Source: Juglans regia
Lineage: Eukaryota > Streptophyta > Magnoliopsida > Fagales > Juglandaceae
Length of the DNA stretch: 64,000 nucleotides
Assembly: GCF_001411555.2 (NCBI RefSeq)
Contig: NC_049916.1
Location: forward strand, 9,001,295 to 9,065,294
Reading direction: 5' to 3'
The notes beneath the pieces were generated by a model, which worked only from the letters and a program-made list of their open reading frames with translations, did not search any database and had not been told where the DNA came from. Positions within the stretch are counted from its first letter, which is position 1; the number at the start of each line of letters is the position of its first letter. A program made the position numbers and the translations under genes. This document shows positions 34,433-47,520 of the stretch, piece after piece.

Positions 34433-36133
34433 ACACGCAAGTACCTGCATGTTGGTTTACCAAGCCTAGCTGCCGCAAAACTACCACAGCATTCTCCATC
34501 CACGCACGCACAGAATCTCCATCCACAAACCATCGTCTGTTTCAATCTCGTCCCTCCTTCCCTCATCCCCCAGCGTTGCACGTCGCGTGAAGCCCAGTAG
34601 CCACATCTCTTTCTGTCAACCACGAGGCCACCGTGGAACTGCCACCAGCAACCTCAGTACCCATCCCATACGAAACCGACGCAACCTGTACACACTGCAT
34701 CTCCACGGATGGCAACTCGACCTTGCTGTGCGTCACCTCCATTTGACCATCACTGGAAGTCTAGCTCCTCCATTGTACACCGCTGCACCACCACCAAAGT
34801 GCCGAGAACAACCATCTACAGAGTGAATCGAAACTCCTCTATTTTGGGTTCGAAAAACAAAACATTCTTGGAGGGCACCGTGAACCACAGCCACCACACC
34901 ACCTTCGTTCATGGCCACGGATCAGAACCACCTTAGCCATTGATCTGCACCTTGCTGCCTCAACCACTGCTCTCTCTCTCTCTAGGTAACACCTCCAAGC
35001 ACATTCCGTGTGTCATTCTTTATATCTTGACTTTGTGCCTCTCTCACAGTGTTTCTCTCTCTCTCTCTTCCAGTGCTCCGCCGTGATCACCACCGTAACC
35101 TTCTTCGTCGCATCGCACAAAGCTCCTCCCTTCGCAGTGAGTACCTCGTGCCATTGTCCTCGCCGACTGTTGCACTGAGATTGCAGGAAGCGTTTTCTTT
35201 AAATTCTACGTAAACCTAGTTTTTGCATATTATTTAGATATGGAATTACAGTTTTGCCCTTATTATTAGATGAATTCAATTTGAAATTTTGTTTATGTTA
35301 AATCTGTTTTTACATGGTTTATGCGGAAAGTATAAGAAATTTACAGAAAATAAATAGGGTTTCCAAATTGTACTAATGGTAGCATATTAGTTTTACAGCA
35401 AGTGTGAAATTTTATATGATTTAGTCTATTTAAAAAAAAAAAGTTATGATTTATTTTAAAATATTTTGGGATAATTATATTATCCAGTATTAAACTTTAT
35501 AATTTGTTTTCAATAATAAATAGGTCAGACTTTTAAATGTTTTGGTCAAAATTATTAAATCATCATTGATGATTTAGAAAGTGATGATTTTGTAATTTTA
35601 GGTTTTGAGGAATTAAAATAGGTTATTTTAGCATCTTAGGATTAAATATTGAAATATGTGTTGGATTGGAAATTTATGAGAATTACATTATTATGTTATA
35701 GGTGATGATTTATAATTGTTCGGCATTTTAAGGAAATTTCTGAAAAGCTAAGAAATCCAAGTAAGCGGGGTTCCTATGCTAGACTTTGTATAAAATAAAA
35801 TAAAATGAGGTCCTTTTTGGAAAATGTGCATGTTTTCCTATGAAAAGAAATCTGAAAACAACCTTAGATATTTGTTCTGCATTACTCATGAGATTCTGTT
35901 TCTGTCATGACTAGTGTGGACATGAGCTTATTTTTGACATTCTGTTTCTGAACTTTGAAAAAGAGAGCGAATATGAAATTTTGTGAATAAGTTATGCTTT
36001 TGCGACCTGATTATGTTCAGTACTCTGTGTTGATAAGACGTGATACTTGAAAATCCTTTGGCATGACTTTCTGATTCTGTTCTGACTCTAATTCTGGTTC
36101 TGATATGGTGATTCTGATTCTGTTTTGCTCTGA

Positions 36134-36262
36134 TAGTGACCTCTGTTTTGCCTTGTCAAGGGATATAATAGTGACCTCTGGCTCTGTAACGGAATAAAAT
36201 AGTGACCTCTGGCCCTGTCACGGGATACAAAGTGACCTCTGGCCCGCCACGGGATATAATAA
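36134..36262. repeat. Minisatellite in solo LTR C
   Basis: Four units each starting GTGACCTCTG at 36136, 36171, 36202 and 36232 (spacing 30-35 bp), with 'cacgggatata' within the units. It corresponds in position and partly in sequence (reverse complement) to the 30-bp array at 60386-60540 in solo LTR E. Confidence 0.85.
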
Positions 36263-36441
36263 TGGTTTTCTATTCTGAGTGCAATTGCTTTGGTAACATG
36301 GTGATTTATGTTCTGTTTGGCTTTCCGCAGGATGCACAACCCTACCACGGGGGTTAAATATGATCTCTGTTTTGATATGATGCTCTGATATGATATGATA
36401 AGATGAAAATGTTCAGTCATGTTGTGCCAAAGGAGTCTTTG

Positions 36442-38773
36442 TGTAACACCCCGTATTTTAGTGTATTTTTAATGAAGGAATTAATTTTATTGATGCAAAA
36501 ATTTATTCTCTTGTTTCATAATTATTAAATTTTATTTGGGTTATTTTTATCATTTTTAGTTTATGAAAATTATTTTTTCGTGCTTCCTTAAATTAATTAT
36601 TGTTGTGTGTTTAAATTCCTTCTCGAATTAAATTAATTTATTATCAGGTTTAATTATTTATTTTAATTATAATCATTGTGTTTGAAATATTTTATTTCAC
36701 TAGCTGTTTTAAAATCGTTTCCGTTGAATCATTTTTGTGACCTAAAATGTGAGGATTGGACCTCATTTCTTTCCCTACATTTTTTTCTTTTCCTTTTCTT
36801 CTTTTTTTTCTTTTCTTTTTCTTTCTTCTTCTTCTTCTCTCCCGCCCGCACGTCCAGCCCTCTCTCTCTCCTTCCGTCCGATTTTTCTTCTCCTCCCAGC
36901 GCCGCCTGAGCCGGCGGTGGTTGACACCGCCCGGCCCACCGTCTTCCCCAGCTGCCGACGAAGCCACCCCTCCGATCTCAGCCTCCCTTGCGCCACCGTT
37001 AGCCACCACGAGCCTCTCCAAGCTGCGGCACTCTTTCCGCCGCTGCGCCGCCGTCGCACCACCATTGGCCACCATCTTCTCACCACTTCATCCTCGACCC
37101 CTTAGCTACCCAATGGACCCAACCCCAGCTCCGATCCGCCACCGGTGAAGCTCCACCATCCACATTTCTGATTTGGGTGTTTTGATCTTCTACCGCATCC
37201 CACGCCGCCACCCACGGCCAACCACCACCACCACTAGCTTCACCGACCTCCCTAGGCCCTACCCTAGCAATCTCGGGTCTTCGTTTGCACCCGTTCAAAA
37301 GTGGATTTTTGAGACCCACGGCCACAGTGTATTTGACACTGTTCTGTTACTGTGTTGCCGCTTCTTGCACTTCTGTGGTCCTTCAAAAATTGCTATATAG
37401 CACTGTAAGTATTTTCCAAAGAACTCTTGTGATTTAAATGTATTTTTACACTAACATATTACACTGTATTGAATTATTGATTGGTTTTGCCGGACTGAGT
37501 CCGAGGAGTACGGGGGTCGGATGGATTGGAGAATGAAGTTGTTTGTGTGATTGGATTTTGTTGACATTGTTGGTTGTTGGATATAGTTGTCGTGTTGTGT
37601 TCATTGCAATTTCATGCATGTTCATGTTTGTAACTGAAAACTGGGTTTTCGCATGATTGCATGCATGTTCTTGTGCTTATTTGAAAATTGAGTTTTCGTG
37701 TGAGAAATGATTTTGGGTATGTTTGAAATGTTTGGATTGACTGGTTTGAAAAAAAGGGAAAGAAACTGTAGAGATGGTGGTAAGCAGGGACGGTGGTAGA
37801 GTCCCGCCTGCAATTCCCGCCTACGGTGCATGCAGTAGAGATGGGGGTAAACAGGGATGGTGGTTGTGTCCCACCTATGATTCCCGCCTATGGTGCATGC
37901 AGTAGGGATAGTGGTAAGCAGGGATGGTGGTAGAGTCCCGCCTATGATTCCCTCCTACAGTGCTCTGATATGCATCCATTGTGTAGAAAGGAACTGTAGG
38001 GATGGTGGTAAGCAGGGACGGTGGTAGAGTCCCGCCTGTGATTCTCACCTACGGTGCACACGGTAGGGATGGTGGTAAACAGGGATGGTGGTTGTGTCCC
38101 GCCTGTGATTCCCGCTTACAGTGCACGTGGTAGGGATGGTGGTAAGCAGGAATGGTGGTATAGTCCCGCCTGTGAGTCCCGCCTACAGTGTCCGATAAAT
38201 GGTTGGGTTTTGTGTAAATCATTTTCTGGAAAAATACTCTATGGATATTTTGGGCCAAATGGGATTTGGCGTGTGTTGGAAATAATCATTTTCGGAGAAA
38301 ATGATGTTTTGAGATAAATGCATATTTCTTCATATGCATGCATGTTGGTCGCATTTAATGCATTTTTATTACGTGGTTATTTGGGTTATACTTACCTGCG
38401 GTACCATTTTATGGTATCGCAGATTTTGATGCAGATGAGGATGATGAGTCTTAGGCTTTGCCTCCATTGGAAGAGCGATCTGGGATTACTCTCGTGTATC
38501 GAGATTTATTATCCTGCTCTTTTATGTATTTATCCTTTGTAATATATTTGGGATGACTGTATAACTTTTTTTAAAGGTAAATTATTTTGGATACCTGTAT
38601 TTAAATTTCTGGTACTTAGTTGACTTATTATATTATCCGCTGCGACTTTTGTTGTGCACTTTTGTATGTTGCACACACTTGGACACATTTCGTTGGGATT
38701 CGTGACCCGTGTTGTCACCATCCTAACGTCTCAATCCCCGTGTTTTTATATAAGGGGGGTTGGGGGCGCCACA
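36442..38773 (+). mobile_element. Solo LTR C', nested in solo LTR C
   Basis: 2332 bp, TGTAACACCCCGTATT...GGGGGCGCCACA with the duplication ctttg (36437-36441 and 38774-38778). The first 1.1 kb matches the inverse of 32220-33352. The rest is different and carries a 67-bp tandem array and the 'ggtaccattttatggtatcgcagattttgatgcagatg' block. No coding gene. Confidence 0.9.
37768..38193. repeat. 67-bp tandem repeat with higher-order structure
   Basis: Six copies of a 67-bp unit with starts at 37768, 37835, 37902, 37996, 38063 and 38130 ('gtagrgatggtggtaarcag...cccgcct'). Within each set of three the second copy shares variants (tggttgtgtccc) with the second copy of the other set. The two trimers are offset by 228 bp, with 27 extra bases after copy three. 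Confidence 0.9.
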
Positions 38774-39216
38774 CTTTGAATATGAAAAGTTGGTTTTTGA
38801 ATATGAAATGTTTGAAAAGTCGCTCTGATTTTCTGATAAAATGTATTTTTGAGATTTGCATATTGATATTGAAATGTTTTGTTTCTGCATTCTGAACTCT
38901 GTGAAGATGCTCATGTTTACACACTAGTATATGTCATCTGCTTACTGAGTTGTTGATAACTCACCTCTTATTTCCATATATTTTTCAGATGATTTTGAAT
39001 AGTCCAGCTAAGGATTAGGATTATGGAGCATCGGTGAGATGATTCTTTAAGCATAGTGGTTTACTCATAGAAGATTTATGAGAAGTGGCGGATTTTATTA
39101 AGAGGTTTTGTAGTATTCTGATGACTTTATATTTTGGAGTCTATAAACACATTGATGAATTGTGGGTTTAAGTTATAAGGAGTAACTCTTCGGTCCCTGC
39201 GGGACCGGGGTGTTAC

Positions 39217-41530
39217 AGATTTTCTGTTGTATCAGTAAGCTGGAATAAGTGGCAGTTTCTCTTCTTTACATACCAATACATTAATAAAGTGTAAAACTGA
39301 AGTATATATCTGACACATCCAGTGACCTAATAACCAAACTAACTCTCAGAATGCAATAGGCAAGACTGAGTTGTTTAAAAAAAAGAAAAATTGCATTCTT
39401 CATTAAAAAGCACAAAACAAGTACATTGCTTGTATGGTCATACAATTGATCCATTTGTCTAAAAATAAATCGAGTGCCACATAGAAACAACGACCACACA
39501 TTGCGACCACAAAAATGTCAAATACAAACAACGGCCACAAATAGCAACCACAAACAACTAGACTCCACTGAACAGAGGCCATAAGCCTTTCTAGTGTGCA
39601 TTTCTAGTGTTTGTTTTGCATCAAAGAGTCTTCCACTTGTGTTGTCAATATTAAGTCATTTGATGTTGGAATAGAAATGGAAGTTCTCATACATATGTAT
39701 ATGTCAAGTTAGCCCTCATTTTTAATGAAATTTGGTATTCTAAAACTTTTGATTCTGTTCTTTTTTTGTTTATTCCTCCATCGTTTCCTTCATTTACGAT
39801 TCATATCAAACTCAAGAAACAACAATACTATTTTTCTTGGTTGACATTTAAATCAAAGCATATTTTTCTTGGTCTGTCTGTATCTAAAAAATGAGGAAAA
39901 GAGAGTGAGAGCAAAGCAACTACCTAGTTCGTGGCGGCATCGTGGTGGCAGAGATGATGTCGAGTGGCAGGTAGAGATCTCTTATCGGGGGTGGCAGGCA
40001 GGTAGAGGTATGAATTTTCCTCATTTGGTTACCATGTGGAGGAGTTGTGCATGATGCCAATGGTGGAGGAGATGAGCATGATGTTGGAACTCAAATGTGA
40101 CAGAAACATCTAGGTCGCACGGGGTTGGGTAGCGGCAAAATAATTTATTTTTTGAATTCTGAATTCTGTTCGTGGAAGGCTACAATTGATTTTGGTCATT
40201 TTGGAAGGAGGTTATTTTGGTCATTCAACCTAGCTGATATGGACAAATGACAAACAGTAGCATACGCAGGGACTGGCTTCACAAACTGCACCTAGCAGTT
40301 CTCATACTGATATAGGTAACAAACGATTTGATGAGGGCCCAAAGATTTCACACAAAATATTATTACGTACAGTCAGAAAAAATATTTTTGTCAAATATTT
40401 TTTATTTCAGCTATGCTTGATCTGTACTCCAAGTTAGAAGTTTTAGGTCCCATTTGGATATTGAGCTGAGTTGAGAGAGGTTGAGTTATTTATGAATAGT
40501 AATGAGTTGAGATGGTGAAGTGAGTTTTGTAGGACCCACCTAAAATGAGTTTAAATATATTTAGATGTTAAGATGAATTTAGATGTATTTATGGGAAGTT
40601 AAAAAAGATTGTAGGTCCCGCGTGTAAAAATGTGTTGAGTTGAAAAAGGTTGTGGGTCCCACGTATAAAGAGGTTTTGAGTTGAGATGAGTTTAATAATT
40701 TGAGAGTTGGGTGTTTGGATGTTAGACTTAGTTTAAAATTAAACTGAGTTAAGTTGATCTCAGTTGAGTCTGTTCCAAACGAGGCAGAGTTTTGGTTTTT
40801 ACAAAAATAGTTGCAAGGTTAAGGGGAATCATTGAGTGGTTGTATAAGCAATACTCAGTGCATGTTTGGGACTATGGTGGGAAATATAGCTTATATCTTT
40901 AGGGTTTATAGCTTATAACTTAAGTAATAAGTTCTACTATTAAAAAGTTATTTACTGTTTGGTCACCATATGTTTAAAACAGTTTCAAACATGTTACATT
41001 TGTTTGGAAACAAATTAAAAAAAGTACTTTCTGAGAAAGAAATGACGATTATTTGATTTTTTAAAAATTATGACAATATCCTTGAAAGTTTGAAAGGTGT
41101 AATTATCTGAAAGTTGTATGGGTACTTTCGCCCATCGGCAGTTTTTTTAAAATTCAAATTACCTCCCACATTATTTGGAAAAGCACATTTGAGAAAAAGT
41201 ATCAAAATCTCAAACATAATTTCTAGCTTATTTGAGATTAAAAATGAATTTAATATGTCACATCTAGATCGAAGTTTGATCAGTATATTATGGGGAGCCT
41301 TGAAAATTTGACACCCAAACTTAATATCATAATGTGGTGGAAGGTAAATTCAACCAAGTTTTCGATATTTGCCAATATAGCACAAATTGTATTGGCTATT
41401 CCCATCTCTATTGTTTGCTTTTAGGTCGACATTTTGCATTAGAGATTATTTGATAGATCCATTCGAAGCTCCTTGACCTTGATAACGATTGAAGTGGCTA
41501 TACACAAAACCAGGTATTAATTATGACTAG
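39217..41530. other. Intergenic region between solo LTR C and the LINE
   Basis: About 2.3 kb, AT-rich. It holds a MITE-like repeat (40446-40785) and, from about 40858, another short repeat-like stretch beginning 'gcatgtttgggactatggtggg'. The other open frames are short and show no family resemblance. Confidence 0.5.
40446..40785. mobile_element. MITE-like repeat with degenerate terminal inverted repeats
   Basis: Starts 'ggtcccatttggatattgag' and ends 'ctgttccaaacgaggc'. The ends are imperfect inverted repeats around 'tttgga'. The interior repeats 'gagttgagatgag' and 'gtgggtccca'. I could not identify a clean target duplication, and there is no coding capacity. Confidence 0.55.
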
Positions 41531-43065
41531 ATGAGGGTAAGTTTGAGATTGACAAAAATACCACTTTTCCTTTTTTCTGATCTGCTAGGTTTTTTGTTTG
41601 TTTTGTTGCACGCTTTATGGTCGCCGCTGTGGGCCTTGGCTCTCAGGCGCCGGTTGGGCGGCTACGCACCTTTGCTGATATGGTTGCCCAGTCGCCTCAG
41701 GCCCTTCCAGAGGTTGATGTTCCTTTGAGGTTGTCGAAGGTGATAGATGGTGAGGTATGCATCATTTTCTCGAGGAGGAGATTGAACGTTCGGCTGTTCC
41801 ATTCAAGTTTTCGATGGTTCTGAAATTTTTTTGACAACCCCCCTCGTTGGACTCTATCCGTTCATTTATCAAGGGTCGTTGGGGGTTGGTCTCACAGCCT
41901 ATTGTTTTGTCTATGCGTAGGCCTCGTAATGTGTTTATTCGCCTCTCGATCGAAGAAGATTTTTTGAAGGCTCTTTCATGTTAAGCCACAGAGATTGACG
42001 GGGTCCCATATTGTGGGTTTCACTAGCACCCTGATTTTAATGAGGATACGGAGCCATCTATGGTTCTGGTGTGGGTGGTCCTTCCGGGGCTGCCCCCAAA
42101 TTTTTACCGTGAGTCTCTTTTTAAGAATATTACTGCACCATTAGGTAGGTTCTTGCATAGAGATAATTCCACAAAGTGTGCTACTCGTACTGATGGGGCT
42201 CGCTTGTGTATTGAGATGGATGCAGCAAAGGCTCCTCTTCGTGGGATCTAGATTGGTATTCCACTTCAATCTACTAGCTTGCATATTGAGATTGGTTATG
42301 AGACTTTGCCGGCGTATTGCTGTCGATGTAGAATTCAGGGCCAAAATGTGAAAACATGCCATTGGCATCCATTGGCGGGATGGAGGAAGGAAGAAGGGGG
42401 AGCTGAAGAGGAAGGAGGTGAAGGATCCTATGCGACAGTGGGCTCCAAAGCCTGGGAATAACTCCGTGCAAGTGCAAGAACCTCAACAGGAGGTGGTTCA
42501 AAAGGGGGGTAGTGTTGTTCTGGGGCCAAGTCAAGTTGTAGAATTGGAGAAGATGGGGTCAGTTTCGGAGGTGGAGGCTATGGTGGAAGAGGGAGAGGTG
42601 AATATACTTCTTGATCCAGTACAAGTTACAAGCGCACTTTTCTGGGTAGAGGGATGATGGGGGCCTCTGCTTTGCAGGTAGAGGAGGTGACCCATGTTGC
42701 TATGAAGGATGTGGAGGCAGGGGGGTGAATGTTGTTGCTACGGAGAATGTGGAGGCAGAGGATGAGGTTGAGGTGGAAGCGAGCAAGGTGGAGGTAGTGA
42801 TTGGTCCAGATAATGTACCATGTAGCACGCCTCTGGATGGTGTGATGTTAGAGAATTCTAGCCTGGGGCGAAGGGGGTAATTTTTGTTGCAACGCATGCT
42901 GCTTTACATAGTTTTTTGTTGTTTTGGGGGCGGTTAAGTCCGCCTCGGAAGGTTTTGAGGGGGTACAGATGAATTGATGTGTTACGTGAATTGGTGTCTG
43001 ATGGTTTCCTCGGAGCCAGAGTGTGTGCATGTGGAGCATTTAGGGAGAGATAAAGACTACCCATC
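41531..43065 (+). pseudogene. LINE-1 type retrotransposon ORF1 (5' part of the split LINE)
   Basis: The frame from 41617 gives TFADMVAQSPQALPEVDVPL and then, with a frameshift near 41770, a segment like the DUF4283 domain of plant LINE ORF1 proteins. Positions 42060-42250 continue (VWVVLPGLPPNFYRESLF) and 42279-42370 give a zinc-knuckle-like YCCRC...H motif. These are nucleic-acid-binding proteins of the retrotransposon particle. Several frameshifts and stops are present. It is cut at 43065 by a solo LTR and continues at 47526. Confidence 0.78.
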
Positions 43066-45669
43066 TATAACAGCCCGCTAGAAATTCATTGGTGGAATTT
43101 CTATTGACTTTAGGAATCTTGAAAACCACATAAGTTTTTACGAATCGACCAATCGCTCAGGTTTTAGTCTGTCGTCATAATCAGTGTTATTACTCACTTT
43201 GGTGCTTGATTTATGAGTTTAATTATTTGAGGTAGTTAGAAGTGTCAGATTGGGTTTTGGTCTAAGCCATTAGACTCAGTTGATTATTTAGGATTTTATG
43301 GCGCAATAATCATTTTTCATAATTTCGGATGAAACGTCTGTCGAAAATTGTGAAATTATTTTTAGGGGCACTTCGGGGTTGAATTTTGGTAAACGGTTTT
43401 CACTATAGGTTAATATGAATATTTAGAATTTTTCAGTAATAAGTTTATTATGCATTTTTTTGGAGTGAATCATAACCTCGATAAGCGCACCCAGTGCAGT
43501 ATTTTCAAAATCACAGTGTGGAATGTCCAAATTAGGTTAGAGAAGTTTTATTTGGACACTTGGCAAGATCTTGGCCACATATAGTGAATAATATTAGAGA
43601 CTTGGAACAAAGAGGAACCACTAGATGGATTTGTGAAGGAAGTCAAGGTGTGAGATCATGCCACCTAAGCAAAGCTCTGTTTCATCTGATCAATTAAATT
43701 ATGCCAGACCAAAGAGGGTTTCAACCCTAGCAAAACCATAAATGGTTGGAATCAAATTGAAACCCCAAAAGCTTGGTTGAAACCAAAACTCTAAATGGTT
43801 TTCTCAAACCCTAAAGTTGGCCTCCAAACCCTTTTTAATTCGATTTATAGCATTGTGTTTAATCACTTGATTAAATCACTTCCACATGTTATTAATTAAT
43901 CAAATCCTTGTTATGACATCATTATCCAACCTTTTAAACCTTAGAAATTTGTTTGGGCCAAGAAAAATTGGTTTTGGGCTTGATAGCATCTCAAACCCAA
44001 ACCAAACCACCTTTCAACCCCAAATTGAGGCCCACTTGGTTGGGGCCCACCAAGGCCCACGAAATTGGCCACCTTGGCATAGCTTCTTGAAGAAGTTTCC
44101 TCCCCCACATGGTAGACCATCCACTGCCATTGGCTGCAACCCATTAGTGCCTTGATGTGAAGAGAAGTCCACTCCATCAACCTCCATCTCTCACAGCTGC
44201 TAATTTGATTGGTCAAGAGTATTTTTAACCATGGAAAGGTCATTCTGGGCGTGAAACTGGAGAGTATGATATGTTTTAGAATTTTTGACCAAGCTAATGG
44301 ACATATCTTGGTCCGAAAATTTTATGGAATGTTTTTAGCATGTGTTTGTAAATGTTCATTGAGGTTTTGTTGCATGAATAAAGCTTTTGATGATAGATTT
44401 CCTTAGATTTAGAAACTTGAAAACTGGAAGTGGAAAAATAGTTTTTGTTTTGTGAAGGTTTGAATATTTCGTGGTTTAATCTTATTCCAAAGGCTTTGAT
44501 ATTTTTATATGATGATCCTAAGCCTCTTATATACATGTTAGGATGTTATTTCGAAGATATTTAGTATTGGTTTTAAAGATATGATTTTCTATGCAAGAGG
44601 ATTTCGGTTTTTGCCTTAAGATATGATGTTTTTGGGTTAGATCCATGTTTTATTGAGTTTTAGCCATGTGATTTTAAGTTTGATGGCTGGATCTTCTTTA
44701 GGACACAGCTTTAAACCATGAGATGTTTTAGTTTGAATATCACATGTGTATAAGCCATGGATCAAGAGATTGATCAAAGTTAGTGGAGAGAAAAGTTTCT
44801 GTTTCGGACTAAGTTCAAAACCAAAAACTCTAAGTATTATTTTGTGATTTTTGGTGGCTTTTGTTTGATGATTTAAAGCATGGTTGATCATAAGATGATG
44901 TTATGAATATGTTAGAAGTAAGATTTGATATTTTGAAATTCTTGGAGATGTTTTTATTAAGGTCAAAACTTGTGATTTAAGGGTTTACTTTTTGTTAAAA
45001 AGTTTGGATCTTTTTACAAAACGTTTGGTGTTGATGATTAGCATTTCTTAATAGATATTTTAAGTGTATTTTTAAACTTAGGATAGGAAGATCCTTGTTA
45101 CAAAATTTTGGTTCAATCATGGGCTTTAAAGATGGAAGAAATTGGAACCAAAATCAAGAGAAATGGCTTATGTATGTTTCGGCCATTGTGAGTTTTCCAT
45201 AGTTGTGATTGGTTTTAAATTTTTCTGAGTTGTTATTTGAGTCTAGGACAAAATTTACTAGAGGAATGTAAATTTTGGTAATTTTTGGAGTTAGGATGTG
45301 AAATCTTTAAGTTATGGGTAAAATGGTCATTTTCCCACATGTAGAGGGTAAAATGGTAATTTTACTCTAAGTTTTCCCTCTTCACTTTTCTAATTATTAG
45401 TAATTAATTTCTAACTTTTAGAATACCCTCTTACAGTTCTTCGTGTTTCGCACTTTACACTCATTGGATGCGACAATCGAGGTAAGTTAGCTCTTAACTT
45501 ACTATCAGTTTACTGTGTATATGTGATGGGTAAGGGAACTACAGTTTATGTTCGTATGTTGTTATAGATGCTATGCCATGTCATGCCATCACATGTTTAT
45601 CTATTACACGAATTATTCTGTCAATAAAATCTTATATGCTATATAATATATTCTATCATATGTTACTAT

Positions 45670-45960
45670 CTGTTGCAAGTATGTCACATTATGTATGCCA
45701 TCTGTTACATGTATATCATGTCATATGATATTCACTGTCACATGTTATGCCATGTTATGAAATATTGTCTGTTACATGTTATGCCATGTCACGAAATATT
45801 GTCTGTTACATGTACACCATGTTATAAAATATTTTCTGTTACATTTATGTCTTAAAGTATGTCATACTTGTCATCTTACGTTCATGTCACGTTACGCTAC
45901 GTTAGGACTTCTGTCTTTTATGTCACATTCATGTTACGCCACTTTACGAAATGTCATGTA
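45670..45960. repeat. Degenerate tandem repeat
   Basis: Units of roughly 36 bp around 'ctgttacatgttatgccatg' repeat several times with decreasing similarity. Confidence 0.75.
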
Positions 45961-46149
45961 TGCCAGTTAAGTTATTCATGTCAATCACGATCCTAAGCGC
46001 TAGGATGAGGTAATATCCTAGTGGAACTCCTTTGTTCACGCTGGAGTGTCTAAATAGGTGTGAAATTCCCTGGGTTGACGAAGTACAGTCAACAGGTTGC
46101 GAATGGGGCCTAACTAGCTGGTCACCGGAGCACGCCAGGCACTAATGCC

Positions 46150-46300
46150 GATGGAGCCACACATTATGTTACGTGTGTCCACAACAAGTGTGGCACAAAC
46201 AATTCATGGGGCCACAACAACTGTGGAGCATACACTACGTGAGACACAGCAATTGTGACACGTAAAATACGTGGGGCCACAACAACTGTGGAGTACATAT
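46150..46300. repeat. Hairpin-containing minisatellite
   Basis: Repeated units around 'ggggccacaacaactgtgg', each with a small inverted repeat (CCACA...TGTGG), at about 46160, 46209 and 46272. Confidence 0.7.
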
Positions 46301-46379
46301 TAACGCACTCACAGCTGGTATAGACACCTGTGTTGTGATGCGGTAATCGGCATGGACACACGGCTCAAGGGGACCCGTG

Positions 46380-46870
46380 TAACACCCATATGGTCACTTT
46401 ATGAATAAGTCTATTGAAAAAGATTTCAAGTTCATGTATTTCACGTTCAAGTCATGTTTCACGTTATGTTATGTTCAAGTTTACGTTCATGTCAAGTTTC
46501 AAGTTCATGTCAATCATGGTAACCTCATAAGATAAGATTACTCAATCATGGTGACCCCATGAGACAAGAATATGTTTTAAGTTTATGTTTATATCATGTT
46601 ATGTTCAAGTTCACGTTCATGTTATGTCATGTTCATGTTCACTTTATGTTCCAAGTTCACATTTATGTTATGTCATGCTCAGGTTCATATTATGTTTAAA
46701 TTCATGTTCAAATTATGTATGTTCACATTCATGCTATGTTTCAAGTCCATGTTATGTTTCAAGTTCACGTTCATGCTATGTTGCTAGTCCATGTTATGTT
46801 TTAAGTTCATATACATGCCTTGTCACAACAAGCTAAGTTTCAGTTTTAGTTCAAATTATGTCATTTATGC
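46380..46870. repeat. Low-complexity ATG/TTC-rich tract
   Basis: Irregular repetition of 'catgttatgtt', 'caagttca' and 'cacgttcatg' over nearly 500 bp. It produces apparent Cys/Tyr/Met-rich open frames that are not genes. Confidence 0.8.
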
Positions 46871-47520
46871 CATGCGATATGTCAAGTTATGTTATGCTTA
46901 CTTATGACTTTGATTATGCATTCATGCTTTTACTGACATGCATGCATTAATAACTTGTGTGGAAGTTTCCTGTTAATTTGCTAAGATTTGTAATCAAATC
47001 TTACCGTGGTAGTCCCAACTACCATTCCCCCCGAATGGTAGGCGATGTGTCAGGATCAGAGCAGGGAGCACACTGGTAGACTGGAGGAGGTTAACTAGAC
47101 ACCGTAGATGCAATACGGAGCTTGCCGCCTCCATAGTTAGGTCTTTGGATAGTATTCCGGCATCGTTAGTCGAGTTACGCGAGTTACTCAATGAACTAGC
47201 CCAATAGTATATTTTGGCATTGTAATTATGGAGTCAGGTCTCCGTTGTTTTGAGATTACAGTCTTCTGAGACTCGTGCTGTAATCGTGGATGTTTTAGGT
47301 ATGCATCGTTTATGTTTTAATTATTTGGGATATTATAAGTTTGGTGCATAGTATTTCTAAAAAAAAAATATATTTATCCGCTGCGAATATTGCATAATGC
47401 TAGGTGCATGTTAGGAACATTGCATCTTATATGTCATGAACGGGGGCAGGTAACCTTGTGTTGCATGTCCCGACGCTTCAGATGTCCGTCCGATCACAAG
47501 CGGAATCTGGGGACGTCACA

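Larger units (their letters stand above)
34179..39216 (+). mobile_element. Solo LTR C, split by nested solo LTR C'
   Basis: Starts TGTAACACCCGGACCC like solo LTR A and ends GGACCGGGGTGTTACA, with the duplication gattt (34174-34178 and 39217-39221). The body is 34179-36441 and 38774-39216, together about 2.7 kb, the same length as A. The continuation after the nested copy is clear: the 'cttactgagttgttgataactcacc' block stands at 38940, as in A at 9409. No coding region. Confidence 0.88.
43066..47520 (+). mobile_element. 4.5-kb solo LTR inserted in the LINE
   Basis: 4455 bp starting TATAACAGCCCGC (TG changed to TA) and ending GGGGACGTCACA, with the duplication ccatc (43061-43065 and 47521-47525). 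It has no coding region but blocks typical of long Tekay-type LTRs: 'ttaccgtggtagtcccaac' and 'atttatccgctgcga'. It includes two minisatellite zones and a long low-complexity 'catgttatgttcaagttca' stretch (46380-46870). Joining its flanks restores one LINE. Confidence 0.83.

Noticed and set aside
37768..38193. Regular 67-bp repeats considered as a CRISPR-like array
   Set aside because: The units are contiguous without unique spacers, in a plant LTR; this is a tandem minisatellite. The same applies to 60386-60540.
39869..40054. 61-codon open frame between solo LTR C and the LINE
   Set aside because: Short, no upstream promoter or domain, and composition of chance translation.
46585..46836. 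Cys/Tyr-rich open frames
   Set aside because: Products of the 'catgttatgttcaagttc' low-complexity tract in two frames.
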